DNA from: Neobacillus bataviensis
Lineage (GTDB): Bacteria; Bacillota; Bacilli; Bacillales_B; DSM-18226
Direction: 5' to 3'
DNA length: 64,000 bases
NCBI RefSeq assembly: GCF_019969725.1
Contig: NZ_JAHXYW010000001.1
Location: 930,001 to 994,000 of the forward strand
The notes beneath the pieces were generated by a model that made no database searches, was not told where the DNA came from, and saw nothing but the letters and a program-made list of their open reading frames with translations. Below are positions 63,543-64,000 of the stretch, one piece after another (the first letter of the stretch is position 1; each line of letters opens with the position of its first letter). The translations under genes and the position numbers were made by a program.

Positions 63543-64000
<458 letters not shown>

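Overview
The window reads as chromosomal core DNA of a low-GC, endospore-forming Bacillaceae species. Gene order follows the Bacillus subtilis codY to pyrR arc almost gene for gene, shown here in reverse. Almost every gene lies on the minus strand; the plus-strand genes are rpmB and rqcH. The 26-codon-class sporulation gene spoVM marks a spore former. Two families of GC-rich palindromic intergenic repeats resemble those I recall from Bacillus/Neobacillus-type genomes, but the genus cannot be proved from this window.

Reading in the direction of transcription (high to low coordinates): (1) 64000-52419, the pyrimidine operon pyrR-pyrP-pyrB-pyrC-pyrAA-pyrAB-pyrK-pyrD-pyrF-pyrE, with two complete PyrR attenuators visible and almost all junctions overlapping. 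(2) 52387-47835, the divergent rqcH and a P-type calcium ATPase. (3) 47736-33629, yicC-remA-gmk-rpoZ, then coaBC-priA-def-fmt-rsmB-rlmN-prpC-prkC-rsgA-rpe, a translation and signalling cluster, followed by thiN and spoVM. (4) 32616-26431, rpmB on the plus strand, then yloU-fakA, sdaAB-sdaAA and recG. (5) 26362-15233, the FapR-controlled lipid cluster fapR-plsX-fabD-fabG, then acpP-rnc-smc-ftsY-ylxM-ffh, linking fatty-acid synthesis, chromosome condensation and the signal recognition particle. (6) 15122-9822, rpsP-khpA, ylqD-rimM-trmD, rplS, lepB, rbgA and rnhB. (7) 9470-7384, sucC-sucD of the TCA cycle. (8) 7213-1, dprA, topA, trmFO, hslV-hslU and the start of codY.

Most of the window is ordinary conserved housekeeping DNA. 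I found no phage, insertion sequence, CRISPR array, toxin-antitoxin pair, rRNA or tRNA, and no evidence of a wholly new system. The notable departures are small. The xerC/codV recombinase gene expected between trmFO and hslV is gone except for a 34-codon N-terminal remnant (2285-2389). HslV lacks the serine at position 2 reported as the catalytic residue of the B. subtilis homologue. The fapR promoter -35 box sits inside the recG terminator stem. One palindromic repeat occurs in a long form (22878-22999) and a miniature form (11571-11634). Many ORFs have been trimmed here to Shine-Dalgarno-supported starts, including TTG or GTG starts for def, rbgA, prpC and probably pyrB.
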